Shown in pieces: positions 35,571-44,319 of a DNA stretch of 64,000 nt. The stretch's first letter is position 1, and each line of letters opens with the position of its first letter. The notes beneath the pieces are model-generated. The model was given only the letters and a program-made list of their open reading frames with translations. It was not told where the DNA came from and ran no database searches. Made by a program: the position numbers and the translations under genes. The stretch is from Actinorhabdospora filicis (GTDB lineage Bacteria > Actinomycetota > Actinomycetes > Mycobacteriales > Micromonosporaceae), in the NCBI RefSeq assembly GCF_030269765.1, contig NZ_BSTX01000001.1, forward strand, positions 1,371,370 to 1,435,369, read 5' to 3'.

Positions 35571-37985
35571 CTAGCCCTTGGGGTTGCCCCCGGCGTAGTC
35601 CTTGCCCGAGGCGTCGCCCTTCCAGGCCAGGTAGGACTTCTCGAACTCCGCGTAGGCGTCGGCGGCGTTCGGGTGCTGCTTGATGATCCGCAGCATGTCC
35701 TCACGGGCCTGGTCGCGCGCGGCCCCGGCCGGGATGTCGTTGATGCTCTTGACGTGATCGCCGTCCCGCAGCGAGGGCGGCAGGTCGTCCACCGACACGC
35801 CCATGCGCGGGTCGTCGATGATCGCCCGCACGGCGGCGTCCCGGAACAGCAACTGCGTCGTGCCCAGCCGCACCGGCCCCGGCAGGCCCTGCTCCCCGGA
35901 GTCGTGCCCGCCGTTGCCGGGCATGTCCACCGTGGACCACCAGCCCTCCATGTTGGTGGTGCCGGGCAGGTTCTTGGCGCCCTCGAAGCCGATCTTCCAG
36001 AAGATCTGCCCCACATTGGACACCGTCTTGAAGCCCGGCAGCGAGGTCACCACCTCCTTGGTGATGGAGGCGGCCAGGTTCCCCCAGCGCACGATCCGGT
36101 CGTCGGTCTTCGTGGACGCCGCCGGCGGCGGCTCCACACCGGCCTCCCGGTCGTTGATCAGGCCCTGCAGACCCGAATCGAGGTAACCGGTCAGCCGCCC
36201 GGCCTTCGCCCCGGCGTGCTCGCCGTCGGCGCCGTCCCAGTGCGTCAGGTTCCGCAGGTCGTCACCGGCGAGGGCGAACACCGTCCCGCCCAGCGCGTCG
36301 GCGGCCTTCTCGTCGCCCATGATGATCTGGAACGCGCGACGGCGGGTGTCCTCGTCCAGGTGCAGGCCGGACTTGGGGTCGTAACCGTTCTTGAGGCCCT
36401 CGGGGTCCTCGGTGAAGGTGTCGGTGAGGTACGGGACGACCGCCGCGCCCAGCTTCTGCGCGATGATCGGATTGACCACGCCCAGCGGCGCGGCCGGGTC
36501 CTTGCCCGCCTTGCCGAAGCCGTCGGTGACCCACTCGAAGGCCGAGGTCTTGTACGCGCCGGGCTTGGTGTTGGTGAGGGTGTCCCACAGCCCCGCCGAA
36601 GCACCGCCCGCCAGGTCCTTCAGGGCCTGATCCTTGCTCCCGGCGGCGTCGGGGATCCAGTCGACCAGCTTGGCCGCGGTGGCGCCGTCGTCGCCCCACT
36701 CCTTGCCGAAGATCTCCCGGATGACGCGCTCGCGACCGTCCTTGTCACCGAAGTCGGTGAACTTGCCGGAGAGGATCTCGCCGTTGGCCCACTTGTTGTT
36801 CAGGCTGACCTCAAGGAGCTGCCGGGCGGCCTCCAGGTCCTTGCCCTTCAAGGGATGCAGCTGGTCGGCGACGAAGAACGTCATCCGCCCGCTGAACTCC
36901 TTGCCGCCGATGATCTGCTTGCCACCGGCCAGCAGCAGCGGGGCCAGCGCGGCCACCGGCGCCCAGCTCGCGCCCGGGTCGTTGCCGACGATCGGCGTGG
37001 AGTGGTTGATCAGGTCCCGCAGCGGTGCCGGCAGCTTGTCGTAGCCGCCACCCAGGTCCTCACTGGACAGTGCCAGCAGCCCGCCGCCGAGGGTCGCCCG
37101 CAGCAGGTCGCGGTCCTCGGGCTTCATGAACTGCCCGGCGTTCTTCAGGTAGTCCTCGACCTTGGTGGGGATCAGCCCGAGCGTCCCGTAGTACTTCTCC
37201 AGGAACTTCAGCTCACCCGCCGACAACTGGCCGCCGTTGCCCTGGAGCCACTGGGCGTGGGTGACCAGCGCCTGGATGTTCCGGAGGTTCTGCAGGTCCT
37301 CGGGGGTCAGCGGGACGCCGCCCATGATGCGCGCGGCCAGCTGCTCGGCGAGCTTCTGCGCCTCGGCCTCGGTCAGCGGCGTCGGGGACATCCCGCCGAA
37401 CAGGTTGAACCCGGCCCAGCCCAGGGTCCCGGCCTCGGCGAGCTCCTTCAGGGTCTCCTTGGTGGGACCGGCCTTCAGCTCGCGGCCGCGCGCGCCGGCC
37501 TCGCTCTCGAACCACCGCCACAGGGCGGTGGCCTCGGCGGTGACCTCGCCGAACTTCTTGTCGGCGGCGGTCTGGAGCTTCTGGTCGTAGAGCTCCCAGT
37601 CGCGGGCGGCGCCGTCGCCGCCGACGCTGCGGGGCATCGTGAGGCCGAAGTCGGAGGACGTGGCCGCCGACCAGGCCGCCAGGAGCGCGTCGCGGCGGCG
37701 CTTGAACTCCGCGACGTTCTTGCCCCAGGCGGCGGTGACCGCCGCACCGTAGACGCTGCCCTGGGTGGCGGCCAGCCAGGCCATCATGTTCTTCTGCGCC
37801 TGGCCCTTGATCGGCTCGGCGATGATCGTGCTGAACTCGCGGGCGCCGCCGTTGATCAGGTCGCGGACGGTGGAGCCCTGCCCGGTCACGCGCCCGGCGA
37901 TGTCGTAGAAGTTGTCGGCCGCGCCCGAGATCGCCCCGGCGTCGGCGTCGGTGTCCTTGATGCTGAAGGACGGAATGGTCGCCAC
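35571..37985 (-). CDS. Large helical protein, candidate type VII substrate
   Basis: An 804-residue protein of unknown function. It starts with GTG (VATIPSFSIKDTDADAGAIS) preceded by TAGGAGC. The first ~130 residues look helical and WXG100-like in character, including AAWGKNVAEFKRRRDALLAAW near residues 85-105. The long middle has helical segments with repeated short Leu/Asp patterns (LTPEDLQNLRNI, FMKPEDRDLLRATLGGG). No signal peptide, lipobox or membrane helix is evident. No catalytic motif is recognised, so no enzymatic call is made. It follows a 108-residue helical protein by 9 bp on the same strand, next to eccC/eccD and a WXG100 pair. This looks like a partner-plus-large-substrate arrangement; similar proteins annotated by helical repeats occur beside actinobacterial ESX genes, as far as recalled. 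Confidence 0.6.
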   Translation of the reverse strand: MATIPSFSIKDTDADAGAISGAADNFYDIAGRVTGQGSTVRDLINGGAREFSTIIAEPIKGQAQKNMMAWLAATQGSVYGAAVTAAWGKNVAEFKRRRDALLAAWSAATSSDFGLTMPRSVGGDGAARDWELYDQKLQTAADKKFGEVTAEATALWRWFESEAGARGRELKAGPTKETLKELAEAGTLGWAGFNLFGGMSPTPLTEAEAQKLAEQLAARIMGGVPLTPEDLQNLRNIQALVTHAQWLQGNGGQLSAGELKFLEKYYGTLGLIPTKVEDYLKNAGQFMKPEDRDLLRATLGGGLLALSSEDLGGGYDKLPAPLRDLINHSTPIVGNDPGASWAPVAALAPLLLAGGKQIIGGKEFSGRMTFFVADQLHPLKGKDLEAARQLLEVSLNNKWANGEILSGKFTDFGDKDGRERVIREIFGKEWGDDGATAAKLVDWIPDAAGSKDQALKDLAGGASAGLWDTLTNTKPGAYKTSAFEWVTDGFGKAGKDPAAPLGVVNPIIAQKLGAAVVPYLTDTFTEDPEGLKNGYDPKSGLHLDEDTRRRAFQIIMGDEKAADALGGTVFALAGDDLRNLTHWDGADGEHAGAKAGRLTGYLDSGLQGLINDREAGVEPPPAASTKTDDRIVRWGNLAASITKEVVTSLPGFKTVSNVGQIFWKIGFEGAKNLPGTTNMEGWWSTVDMPGNGGHDSGEQGLPGPVRLGTTQLLFRDAAVRAIIDDPRMGVSVDDLPPSLRDGDHVKSINDIPAGAARDQAREDMLRIIKQHPNAADAYAEFEKSYLAWKGDASGKDYAGGNPKG

Positions 37986-37994
37986 GGCCCGCTC

Positions 37995-38321
37995 CTAGAT
38001 GTTGATCGGTTTGATCGACGAACCGGCCGCCGCCACCTGCGTGGCTATTTTGGTGTCGGTCTGCACGCCCTTGCCCGCGCCGCCGACGGTGTTGTCGCCG
38101 ACGGAGACGCCGTGGTGCTCGACCTCCGTCAGCGCGCTGACCCATTTCTCGCCGAACGGCGCGTATCCGCCGTCCACGCCCGGATCCTTGCCGGACGCCT
38201 TTTCGGCGATGCCGACCATCGTCCGGAACGACTCGGCGAGACCCTTGAACCCTTCGGCGGCCGCCGACGTCGAAGCGCCCGCGGCCGCGGCCTCGTTCGG
38301 GTTGACCCCGACTTCCGCCAT
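37995..38321 (-). CDS. Small helical EspC/WXG-like secretion partner
   Basis: A 108-residue protein MAEVGVNPNEAAAAGASTS... with two probable helices, rich in Ala, Glu and Lys, and a short Gly-rich centre (KDPGVDGGYAPFG). It has no WXG; WVSAL occurs near residue 60. The size, helical hairpin and position immediately upstream of a large protein fit the EspC-like/ESX-1-associated helical family that often pairs with T7SS substrates. A strong GGAGGTG ribosome site lies about 5 bases before the ATG (complement of 38319-38321). It is divergent from the WXG100 operon. It may act as an export chaperone or co-substrate for the 804-residue protein; that is inference. Confidence 0.6.
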   Translation of the reverse strand: MAEVGVNPNEAAAAGASTSAAAEGFKGLAESFRTMVGIAEKASGKDPGVDGGYAPFGEKWVSALTEVEHHGVSVGDNTVGGAGKGVQTDTKIATQVAAAGSSIKPINI

Positions 38322-38584
38322 GACGCACCTCCATCCAACATGGACAGTCCGGAGCGGACTTTATCGCCTGCGCGCATCACGGGGATAGATCGTCTTCACT
38401 CGTCAAGGTGGCCTTTGCGTGAACGGAGATCGAACGGGTGAACAGTGCGGGCCCGTGAGCCCGATGATCACCCGACGGGGATCCGCCGGTCAGATTTTGT
38501 TCACATTGGACACTCGCGTCGTAGCTTTCCTACCCCTACGATGGGCCCTCCAAGGTCCACGAACGAGTGACACAGGAGGGCGCC

Positions 38585-38920
38585 ATGCCAGGCGACCAGA
38601 TGCTCGGCCTGACCAAGGCGACCGCGTTCAGCGATGCCAGCAACTCCCAGGGCATTGAGACCGACAATCTCAACACGAGGGTCAACGCGTTCCTGACCGA
38701 CATGGAGCCGGTCAAGGACGCACTGTGGGGCAACGCGCAGGTCCGCTTCAACGAGGCGATCACGCAGTTCCTCGTCGGCTACAACCAGCTGCAGAAGAAG
38801 CTCGGCCGCAAGGCGATCGCGCTCGGCGAAGGTAACAACTACACCGTGCAGACCGATCAGCTCATGGAGGGCGAGATCGGCACGGTAGGCAAGTCCATCC
38901 CGGCCAACATCACCGCCTGA
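38585..38920 (+). CDS. WXG100-family protein (EsxB-like)
   Basis: A 111-residue helical-hairpin protein with the turn DALWGNAQVRF at residues 46-56; Trp48-Gly49-Asn50 stands in place of the canonical WXG. Helix 1 runs about 20-46 and helix 2 about 52-78, followed by a polar tail. Such proteins are exported as dimers by the EccC/EccD machine. AGGAGGG about 5 bases before the ATG at 38585 is the strongest ribosome site in the cluster, suggesting high expression; an in-frame start 18 bases earlier is rejected. It is followed after 21 bp by a second WXG100 gene. TACGAT at 38537 may be part of its promoter. Confidence 0.85.
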   Translation: MPGDQMLGLTKATAFSDASNSQGIETDNLNTRVNAFLTDMEPVKDALWGNAQVRFNEAITQFLVGYNQLQKKLGRKAIALGEGNNYTVQTDQLMEGEIGTVGKSIPANITA

Positions 38921-38941
38921 TCGAAGGAAGGCTGTAGCGAC

Positions 38942-39238
38942 ATGGCGCAGTTCGAAATCGGCGGCGACGCCACCAGGATCGCGACCCTGGCCACCGACCA
39001 GGCGACCAACCACGCCAAGTTCCACGCGATCATGGAGCAGGTCAAGACGAACGTGGCGACCGTGCTCGGGCTCTGGGACGGCGCCGGCCAGCCCGACCAC
39101 AAGGCCGTCATGGACAAGTACGGCACCGAGTTCCAGATGATGCAGGACGCGCTGAACAAGATGCAGGGGGCGACCAACGACGCCTCCGGCCACGTGACGA
39201 AGCTCGGCGCGGACCTGGTGCGCACCTTCTCGGCATGA
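38942..39238 (+). CDS. WXG100-family protein (EsxA-like)
   Basis: A 98-residue protein of exactly WXG100 length, with LGLWDGAGQ at residues 42-50 (Trp45-x-Gly47) in the turn between two amphipathic helices. It probably forms a heterodimer with the preceding 111-residue protein and is secreted by the EccC/EccD system. The ATG at 38942 has GAAGGAAGG a few bases upstream. The stop overlaps the next start (ATGA), tying it to the downstream membrane-protein genes. No Yxxx(D/E) secretion tail is seen at its end; the signal may sit on the partner. Confidence 0.9.
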   Translation: MAQFEIGGDATRIATLATDQATNHAKFHAIMEQVKTNVATVLGLWDGAGQPDHKAVMDKYGTEFQMMQDALNKMQGATNDASGHVTKLGADLVRTFSA

Positions 39239-39570
39239 CATCTCCGGCCACGACGTCCGAGCCGCCCGGTCAGCACGACGGGCGGCTCGAAGCCGTCGAC
39301 GTCTCGGAGACGATGCGCCGGACCGGTGACTCCGAGCGCTACATCCTCCAGGCCGCGGCCCTGCGGCGCAGGCAGCTGCGGGCGGCGATGCTGTACGGCT
39401 CCTCGCGCAGCTGGCGGCAGCGGCAGGCGCTGTGGCCGGCCGCGCTGGCCGGGATCATCCTCGTCGCGGTGATCGTGGCGGCGGTGGCGGTGACCGGCGC
39501 GTTCAAGCGGCAGCAGCAGATCAACGAGGAGGAGCAGCGGCGCCAGAACCCGGCCGTGGTGAGCACATGA
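39235..39570 (+). CDS. Small single-pass membrane protein in T7SS operon
   Basis: A 111-residue protein with a cytosolic, Arg-rich N-terminal ~70 residues (RRRQLRAAMLYGSSRSWRQR), one hydrophobic helix (about 71-90, ALAGIILVAVIVAAVAVTGA) and a short charged tail (RQQQINEEEQRRQNP). It resembles the cytosolic-plus-helix part of the following genes but has no outer domain. The ATG overlaps the WXG100 stop, and its own stop overlaps the next start (ATGA), so it is within one operon. It is not recognised as EccB or EccE. A role in anchoring or regulating the secretion apparatus is a guess from context. Confidence 0.72.
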   Translation: MTSPATTSEPPGQHDGRLEAVDVSETMRRTGDSERYILQAAALRRRQLRAAMLYGSSRSWRQRQALWPAALAGIILVAVIVAAVAVTGAFKRQQQINEEEQRRQNPAVVST

Positions 39571-40163
39571 GCCGCGCGCGTCCCCTCGTCCTGGCCGTCG
39601 CCCTGCTGGCCACCGCGCTGATCGCGGGCGCGGCGGGCGTCTACATCGGACGCACCTGGCGCGGCGCTCGCGCGGAGGCGGCCCCGCCGCCCACGGCCAC
39701 GGCCGCGGAGGACCCGGCATCCTCCGGCGGCTACCCGAAGGACGGCGTCTACCTGCTGCGGGCCGAGCACAGTGAAATGTGCCTGAGCGTGGGCCCGCTG
39801 CGCGGCGATGAGGGGCGCGCGGTCCTCGTCCAGCAGCCCTGCGCGGCGGCCTGGCCGCCGGTGGAGATCACCGAGCGGGAGTCGAAGCCGGGTGTCTTCA
39901 CCTTCGCCCTCGTCTACGGCGACAACTGGCGCGACTGCCTCACGGTGGACGCCGGGCACCGGCTGACCGGCGTCGACTGCGCCCAGAACCACCGCACCTT
40001 CCGGCTGTCATCCGACGACGGCGGCCGGTTCCAGATCTCGGTGCCCGAGAACGACGAGTGCCTGGCGATCGGCGGAAGCAGCGCGCTGCGCGGCGCGGCG
40101 GCCGAGGCGGCCCGCTGCGACGAGCGGTCGGCGGCGCAGCGGTTCCGCTTCATCCCGGCCTGA
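39567..40163 (+). CDS. Membrane-anchored ricin-like (beta-trefoil) protein 1
   Basis: A 198-residue protein with an N-terminal signal-anchor helix (about residues 6-26, LVLAVALLATALIAGAAGVY), a short Pro/Ala linker and an outer domain of about 145 residues. The domain starts KDGVYLLRAEHSEMCLSVG and ends AAQRFRFIPA. This GxYxxRxxHxxxCLxxG pattern, internal Cys pairs and closing QRF motif are shared with the next two genes and match ricin-type beta-trefoil lectin-like folds. Carbohydrate binding is plausible but the classic QxW motifs are weak. The ATG overlaps the preceding stop. It lacks the N-terminal Trp motif of its four neighbours. Confidence 0.72.
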   Translation: MSRARPLVLAVALLATALIAGAAGVYIGRTWRGARAEAAPPPTATAAEDPASSGGYPKDGVYLLRAEHSEMCLSVGPLRGDEGRAVLVQQPCAAAWPPVEITERESKPGVFTFALVYGDNWRDCLTVDAGHRLTGVDCAQNHRTFRLSSDDGGRFQISVPENDECLAIGGSSALRGAAAEAARCDERSAAQRFRFIPA

Positions 40164-40173
40164 GGAGCCCTCC

Positions 40174-40827
40174 ATGACAGGTGAATGGAAGCCCGGCGGC
40201 GCGCCCGGCGACGTCGACCGCGCCTGGTCGGCGACCCGCGATCGCGGCCGCAACGGGCGCACGGTGGCGATCGCGGCGGCACTGGTCGCGGCGGTCCTGG
40301 TGGTCGCGGTGATCATCGCGGTCACCGCCGGTGGCGGCGACGGCAAGACCCCGCCGCAGGCCGGGCCCACCACGGCGGCGCCGGAGACGGCCGTCCCGCC
40401 CGGTGACGGCGACTACCGGATCACCGTCGCGCACACCGGCTTCTGCCTGGGCGCCCAGGAGCAGCCCGGCCACGACCGCTTCGCGATGATGCAGGTGGAC
40501 TGCCCGGAGGCCGTCCCGAAACTGACGCTGGAGAAGCACGGCGAGACCTACCGCGTGCTCATGCACTACCCGGACCTCCAGTGGATCGCGTGCATGAGCC
40601 TGGACGGCGAGGAGCCCGGCTACCTCTACGGCCCGCAGCAGTGCGAGAAGGACATGGTCCACGACTTCACGCTGACCCCGGCCCCCGAGGGCACCTTCCT
40701 CATCAAGTCGCCCGGCGGCATGTGCATGGACGCCTACGAGGGCGGCACCACGCCGGGCACCCTGTTCTCCGCGGAGCACTGCAAGCCCGACGCGGCCTCC
40801 CAGCGCTACCGCTTCGAGAAGCTCTAG
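40174..40827 (+). CDS. Membrane-anchored ricin-like protein 2
   Basis: A 217-residue bitopic protein. The cytosolic lead MTGEWKPGGAPGDVDRAW carries the Glu-Trp version of the motif shared by the cluster. A hydrophobic helix (about 32-52, VAIAAALVAAVLVVAVIIAV) is followed by a Pro/Thr linker. The outer domain from residue ~78 opens DYRITVAHTGFCLGAQEQPG and closes SQRYRFEKL. It contains several Cys (FCLG, VDCP, IACM, QQCE, MCMD, EHCK), probably disulphide-bonded outside the cell. GAGGAG lies upstream of the ATG, 10 bp after the previous stop. It is clearly paralogous to genes 39567 and 40837. Confidence 0.78.
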   Translation: MTGEWKPGGAPGDVDRAWSATRDRGRNGRTVAIAAALVAAVLVVAVIIAVTAGGGDGKTPPQAGPTTAAPETAVPPGDGDYRITVAHTGFCLGAQEQPGHDRFAMMQVDCPEAVPKLTLEKHGETYRVLMHYPDLQWIACMSLDGEEPGYLYGPQQCEKDMVHDFTLTPAPEGTFLIKSPGGMCMDAYEGGTTPGTLFSAEHCKPDAASQRYRFEKL

Positions 40828-40836
40828 GAGATCACC

Positions 40837-41643
40837 GTGGACGGACGATGGCGCGGCGGCGGCCCGCACATGCCCGATCTGCTGCGCCGGGCCTTCCGGG
40901 GCGGGCGGCGGCGGGCGGGCAGTGCCCGCGCGGTCGCGCTGACCGCCGGGCTGGTGGCGGTCGTCCTGATCGTCGCGGTGGTGGCCGCCACCGTGCTCCC
41001 GGACGCCGACCCGGCTCCGCCGGCGGGCGCGGGCGCGGCCGAGACGGGTTCCGGCACGCCGTCACCCCCGACGCCCGGCTCCTCTCCTTCCGCTAGCCCC
41101 TCCGCTTCTCCCCCCGCGTCGCCGAGCACCTCACCCTCGGCCTCGAAGAAGCCCGACCCCGGGCCCACCGGGAAGAAGGAAGAGGAGAAGCAGGGCGAGG
41201 CCGCCTCCGGTCCGTCCTATCCGGACGGCGGCACCTACCGCATCCGCACCGGCCACACCGGCCTGTGCCTGGGTTTCGGCCCCGAACCGGGCAACGAGGG
41301 CCGGACGGTGCTGGTGCAGGACGACTGCTCGCACGCCGGTCCGGCGCTGTCCATGACGAAGCTGTCCTCGGAGAAGGTCCGCTTCACCATGTACTGGGCC
41401 GATTCCGGATGGTCGGCGTGCCTGGGCCAGGACTCGCCCGGCGAGCTCTACTCCTCGCGCGGCTGCGACGGCGGCGGCCTGCAGACCTTCCTGCTGGTGC
41501 CCGCCGGTGACGCCTACCTGATCAAGTCGCAGGCGACCGGCGAGTGCATGGACTTCCCGTGGGACGGGCGCGACAAGGGCGCGCAGGCCGGCGCGCAGCC
41601 CTGCGCGTCCGGCTCGTCATCGCAGCGCTTCAGTTTCACCTGA
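40837..41643 (+). CDS. Membrane-anchored ricin-like protein 3
   Basis: A 268-residue bitopic protein. The N-terminus MDGRWRGGGPHMPDLLRR shows the DGRW motif, followed by a hydrophobic helix (about 33-52). A long low-complexity Ser/Pro/Ala linker (about 66-125; [20 protein letters not shown]) and Lys/Glu segment follow, reach outward, and may span the cell wall. The outer ricin-like domain opens TYRIRTGHTGLCLGFGPEPG and closes SQRFSFT, with conserved Cys. Start is GTG at 40837 with AGGAG about 7 bases upstream. Compared with its neighbours it has the longest linker. Confidence 0.78.
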   Translation: MDGRWRGGGPHMPDLLRRAFRGGRRRAGSARAVALTAGLVAVVLIVAVVAATVLPDADPAPPAGAGAAETGSGTPSPPTPGSSPSASPSASPPASPSTSPSASKKPDPGPTGKKEEEKQGEAASGPSYPDGGTYRIRTGHTGLCLGFGPEPGNEGRTVLVQDDCSHAGPALSMTKLSSEKVRFTMYWADSGWSACLGQDSPGELYSSRGCDGGGLQTFLLVPAGDAYLIKSQATGECMDFPWDGRDKGAQAGAQPCASGSSSQRFSFT

Positions 41644-41654
41644 CGGGGGACGAC

Positions 41655-42275
41655 GTGAGTGAAGGCCGATGGCGCTACGGCGGCCCGGAGCGGCTGAGAT
41701 CGGCGGCCGGGACGGTGCGCGGGCGCGTGGCGAGCGCGACGGGCGTCCTGATCGCCGCCGGGCTGGTGGTGGTCGTGCTGGGCGCGACGTTGCTGATGGT
41801 GAGCCTGCGCGAGGACCGGGCGCCGGCGGCCGGGCCGAAACCGGGCGCCGACGTGTCCCTGGCCGAGCGCACCGAGAACCCGGTGGCGGGCCCGCGCCCG
41901 TCCACCTCGCCCTCGGCGGTCCCGCCGTCGTCCCCGGACTCCCCGCCACCGGCGGCGCCGGGCAAGAACCCGCCGAAGGCGTCCTCGCCGTCGCAGATGC
42001 CGCCACCGGCGGGCGATCCGCCGGGCATGGTGCACAACCTGGCCGTCACCGCCCTGGGCGGCGGGCGGTTCCGCGTCACGTGGACGGCGGTGAGCGATGA
42101 CGGCGGGCTGCCGGTCACCGGGCACGTCCTGCGCGACGCCACCGATGACGCCTACATCACCACCGTCGGCGCCGACACCTTCGAGACCGTCATCACCCGG
42201 CCCGGCCTGACCTCGATCGCGGTGCGCGCGCAGAACGCCGCGGGCGAGGGCGAGTGGGCCGTCGACCAGATCTGA
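41655..42275 (+). CDS. Membrane-anchored Fn3-like protein 1
   Basis: A 206-residue bitopic protein. The N-terminus VSEGRWRYGGPERLRSAAG carries the EGRW motif, followed by a hydrophobic helix (about 32-52). A Pro/Ser-rich linker (about 75-120) leads to a single Fn3-like beta sandwich: NLAVTALGGGRFRVTWTAVSDD, GLPVTGHVLRD, and the closing ISV-like strand IAVRAQNAAGEGEWAV. No Cys-rich trefoil is present, so the outer module differs from the three preceding genes while the anchor is the same. Start is GTG at 41655 preceded by GGGGGA; a longer in-frame frame to 41544 overlaps the previous gene and is rejected. Confidence 0.76.
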   Translation: MSEGRWRYGGPERLRSAAGTVRGRVASATGVLIAAGLVVVVLGATLLMVSLREDRAPAAGPKPGADVSLAERTENPVAGPRPSTSPSAVPPSSPDSPPPAAPGKNPPKASSPSQMPPPAGDPPGMVHNLAVTALGGGRFRVTWTAVSDDGGLPVTGHVLRDATDDAYITTVGADTFETVITRPGLTSIAVRAQNAAGEGEWAVDQI

Positions 42276-42284
42276 GGAGGGACC

Positions 42285-42938
42285 GTGGACGGACGCTGGA
42301 GCCACGACCGGACCATGCCGCAACGGCTGCGTGCGCTCGCCGCGCGCCTGGGGAGCCGCTCGCGCAGCGGGCGGGCGGTGCTGGTGGCGGCCGGTCTGGT
42401 CGCGCTGGTCCTGGTGGTCGCGATCGGGCTGGCGGCGATGCGGCCGGACGCGCCGGGGCGGGCGGCCTCGGCGGGCGAGCCCTCGCGGGAGCCGTCCACG
42501 ACCGCGCCGGTGACGCCGTCGGCGTCGCCCTCGGCGTCCCCGTCGCCGTCTTCCTCGCCGTCGGCATCCAGTGAATCGCCCAAGAAGGACGACGGGGACG
42601 GTGGCGGTGACAAACCGGTCGACAAGCCCAAGCCGCCGGTCTCGGACCCGAAGCCGCCGCCACGGGACGTCACCACCCCCTCGCGTCCCACCAAGTTCGG
42701 CGCGTGGGAGGCCGACGACGGCCGCTACACCGCGAAATGGGAGTACCCCGAGGACGACGGCGGCTCGCCGGTGACCGGCTACGTGCTCAAGAAGTGCAAC
42801 GGGACGGTCCTCAAGCGGGTGGGCGCGGGCACCTACCGCACCGACATCCTCCACCCGGACCTCGACTGCATCACCGTGCAGGCGATCAACGCCGAGGGCG
42901 AGGGCCAGACCGCCCAGTACGACGACATCCTGCTGTGA
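42285..42938 (+). CDS. Membrane-anchored Fn3-like protein 2
   Basis: A 217-residue bitopic protein. The N-terminus [20 protein letters not shown] carries DGRW, followed by a hydrophobic helix (about 31-51). A Ser/Pro/Ala linker ([18 protein letters not shown]) and a Lys/Asp/Pro segment lead to an outer Fn3-like domain: [15 protein letters not shown] and [14 protein letters not shown], closely similar to the preceding gene. Two Cys may form a disulphide. Start is GTG at 42285 with GAGGAGG upstream, 9 bp after the previous stop. It is the last gene of the string beginning with the WXG100 pair. Confidence 0.76.
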   Translation: MDGRWSHDRTMPQRLRALAARLGSRSRSGRAVLVAAGLVALVLVVAIGLAAMRPDAPGRAASAGEPSREPSTTAPVTPSASPSASPSPSSSPSASSESPKKDDGDGGGDKPVDKPKPPVSDPKPPPRDVTTPSRPTKFGAWEADDGRYTAKWEYPEDDGGSPVTGYVLKKCNGTVLKRVGAGTYRTDILHPDLDCITVQAINAEGEGQTAQYDDILL

Positions 42939-43041
42939 GCCAGGCCACCGGAGAGGCTGCACACGCCCCCGCGGGCGGCCCGCACGGTGTGCCGTACGCT
43001 CGTACTGTTACACGGCAGATCCGAGAGGAGCACCAGGTCGC

Positions 43042-44259
43042 ATGGCGAAGATCAAGGTAGCCAACCCCGTCGTCGAGCTCGACGGCGACGAGATGACCCG
43101 GATCATCTGGAAGCAGATCAAAGACAACCTCATCCTTCCCTACCTCGACGTCGAGCTGGAGTACTACGACCTCGGCATCGAGCACCGGGACGCCACCGAC
43201 GACCAGGTCACCATCGACTCCGCCAACGCCATCAAGAAGCACGGCGTCGGCGTCAAGTGCGCCACCATCACCCCCGATGAGGCGCGCGTCGAGGAGTTCG
43301 GCCTCAAGAAGATGTGGCGCTCCCCCAACGGGACCATCCGCAACATCCTCGGCGGCGTGATCTTCCGCGAGCCGATCATCATGCGGAACGTGCCGCGCCT
43401 CGTCCCGGGCTGGACCAAGCCGATCGTCGTCGGCCGTCACGCCTTCGGCGACCAGTACCGCGCCACCGACTTCAAGGTCCCGGGTCCCGGCACCCTGACG
43501 GTCACCTTCACCCCGAAGGACGGCTCCGAGCCCATCGAGTTCGAGGTGGCGGAGTACCCGGAGGGCGGCGGCGTCGCCATGGCGATGTACAACTACCGCA
43601 AGTCCATCGAGGACTTCGCGCGCGCGTCCTTCGCCTACGGCCTGGCCCGGAACTTCCCGGTCTACATGTCGACCAAGAACACCATCCTGAAGGCCTACGA
43701 CGGCATGTTCAAGGACGTGTTCCAGGAGATCTTCGACGCGGAGTTCAAGGCCGAGTTCGACGCCAAGGGACTCACCTACGAGCACCGCCTCATCGACGAC
43801 ATGGTCGCCGCGGCCCTGAAGTGGGAGGGCGGCTACGTCTGGGCGTGCAAGAACTACGACGGCGACGTCCAGTCCGACACCGTCGCGCAGGGCTTCGGCT
43901 CGCTGGGCCTGATGACCTCGGTCCTCATGACCCCCGACGGCCGCACCGTGGAGGCCGAGGCCGCCCACGGCACCGTGACCCGTCACTACCGCGCCTACCA
44001 GCGCGGCGAGAAGACCTCGACCAACCCGCTCGCCTCGATCTACGCGTGGACCCGCGGTCTCGCGCACCGCGGCAAGCTGGACGGCACCCCCGAGGTCACC
44101 GCCTTCGCCAACACCCTGGAGCAGGTCTGCGTCGAGACCGTCGAGGGCGGCCAGATGACCAAGGACCTCGCGATCCTGGTCGGCGCCGACACCCCGTGGC
44201 AGACCACCGACGAGTTCCTCACGAGCCTGTCGGACAACCTGGCGCGCAAGCTCGCCTGA
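43042..44259 (+). CDS. icd: NADP-dependent isocitrate dehydrogenase, dimeric IDH1-like type
   Basis: A 405-residue TCA-cycle enzyme oxidising isocitrate to 2-oxoglutarate with NADP. It belongs to the eukaryotic-like homodimeric branch: opening [20 protein letters not shown], substrate loop [33 protein letters not shown], and the NADP-binding [11 protein letters not shown] with [10 protein letters not shown]. It is not the larger monomeric type found in some actinobacteria. The ATG at 43042 has GAGAGGAG upstream. The 103-bp upstream gap contains GTACGCTCGTACTGTTACA but no confident promoter. A strong terminator follows. Confidence 0.96.
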   Translation: MAKIKVANPVVELDGDEMTRIIWKQIKDNLILPYLDVELEYYDLGIEHRDATDDQVTIDSANAIKKHGVGVKCATITPDEARVEEFGLKKMWRSPNGTIRNILGGVIFREPIIMRNVPRLVPGWTKPIVVGRHAFGDQYRATDFKVPGPGTLTVTFTPKDGSEPIEFEVAEYPEGGGVAMAMYNYRKSIEDFARASFAYGLARNFPVYMSTKNTILKAYDGMFKDVFQEIFDAEFKAEFDAKGLTYEHRLIDDMVAAALKWEGGYVWACKNYDGDVQSDTVAQGFGSLGLMTSVLMTPDGRTVEAEAAHGTVTRHYRAYQRGEKTSTNPLASIYAWTRGLAHRGKLDGTPEVTAFANTLEQVCVETVEGGQMTKDLAILVGADTPWQTTDEFLTSLSDNLARKLA

Positions 44260-44279
44260 GCCACCTGAACCACCACTGA

Positions 44280-44319
44280 CAACCCGTCGGGCGCTCTGCC
44301 CGACGGGTTGTCACTTTTT
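44280..44319 (+). terminator. Intrinsic terminator of icd
   Basis: A 13-bp stem CAACCCGTCGGGC / GCCCGACGGGTTG with a 5-base loop is followed by TCACTTTTT. Confidence 0.9.
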
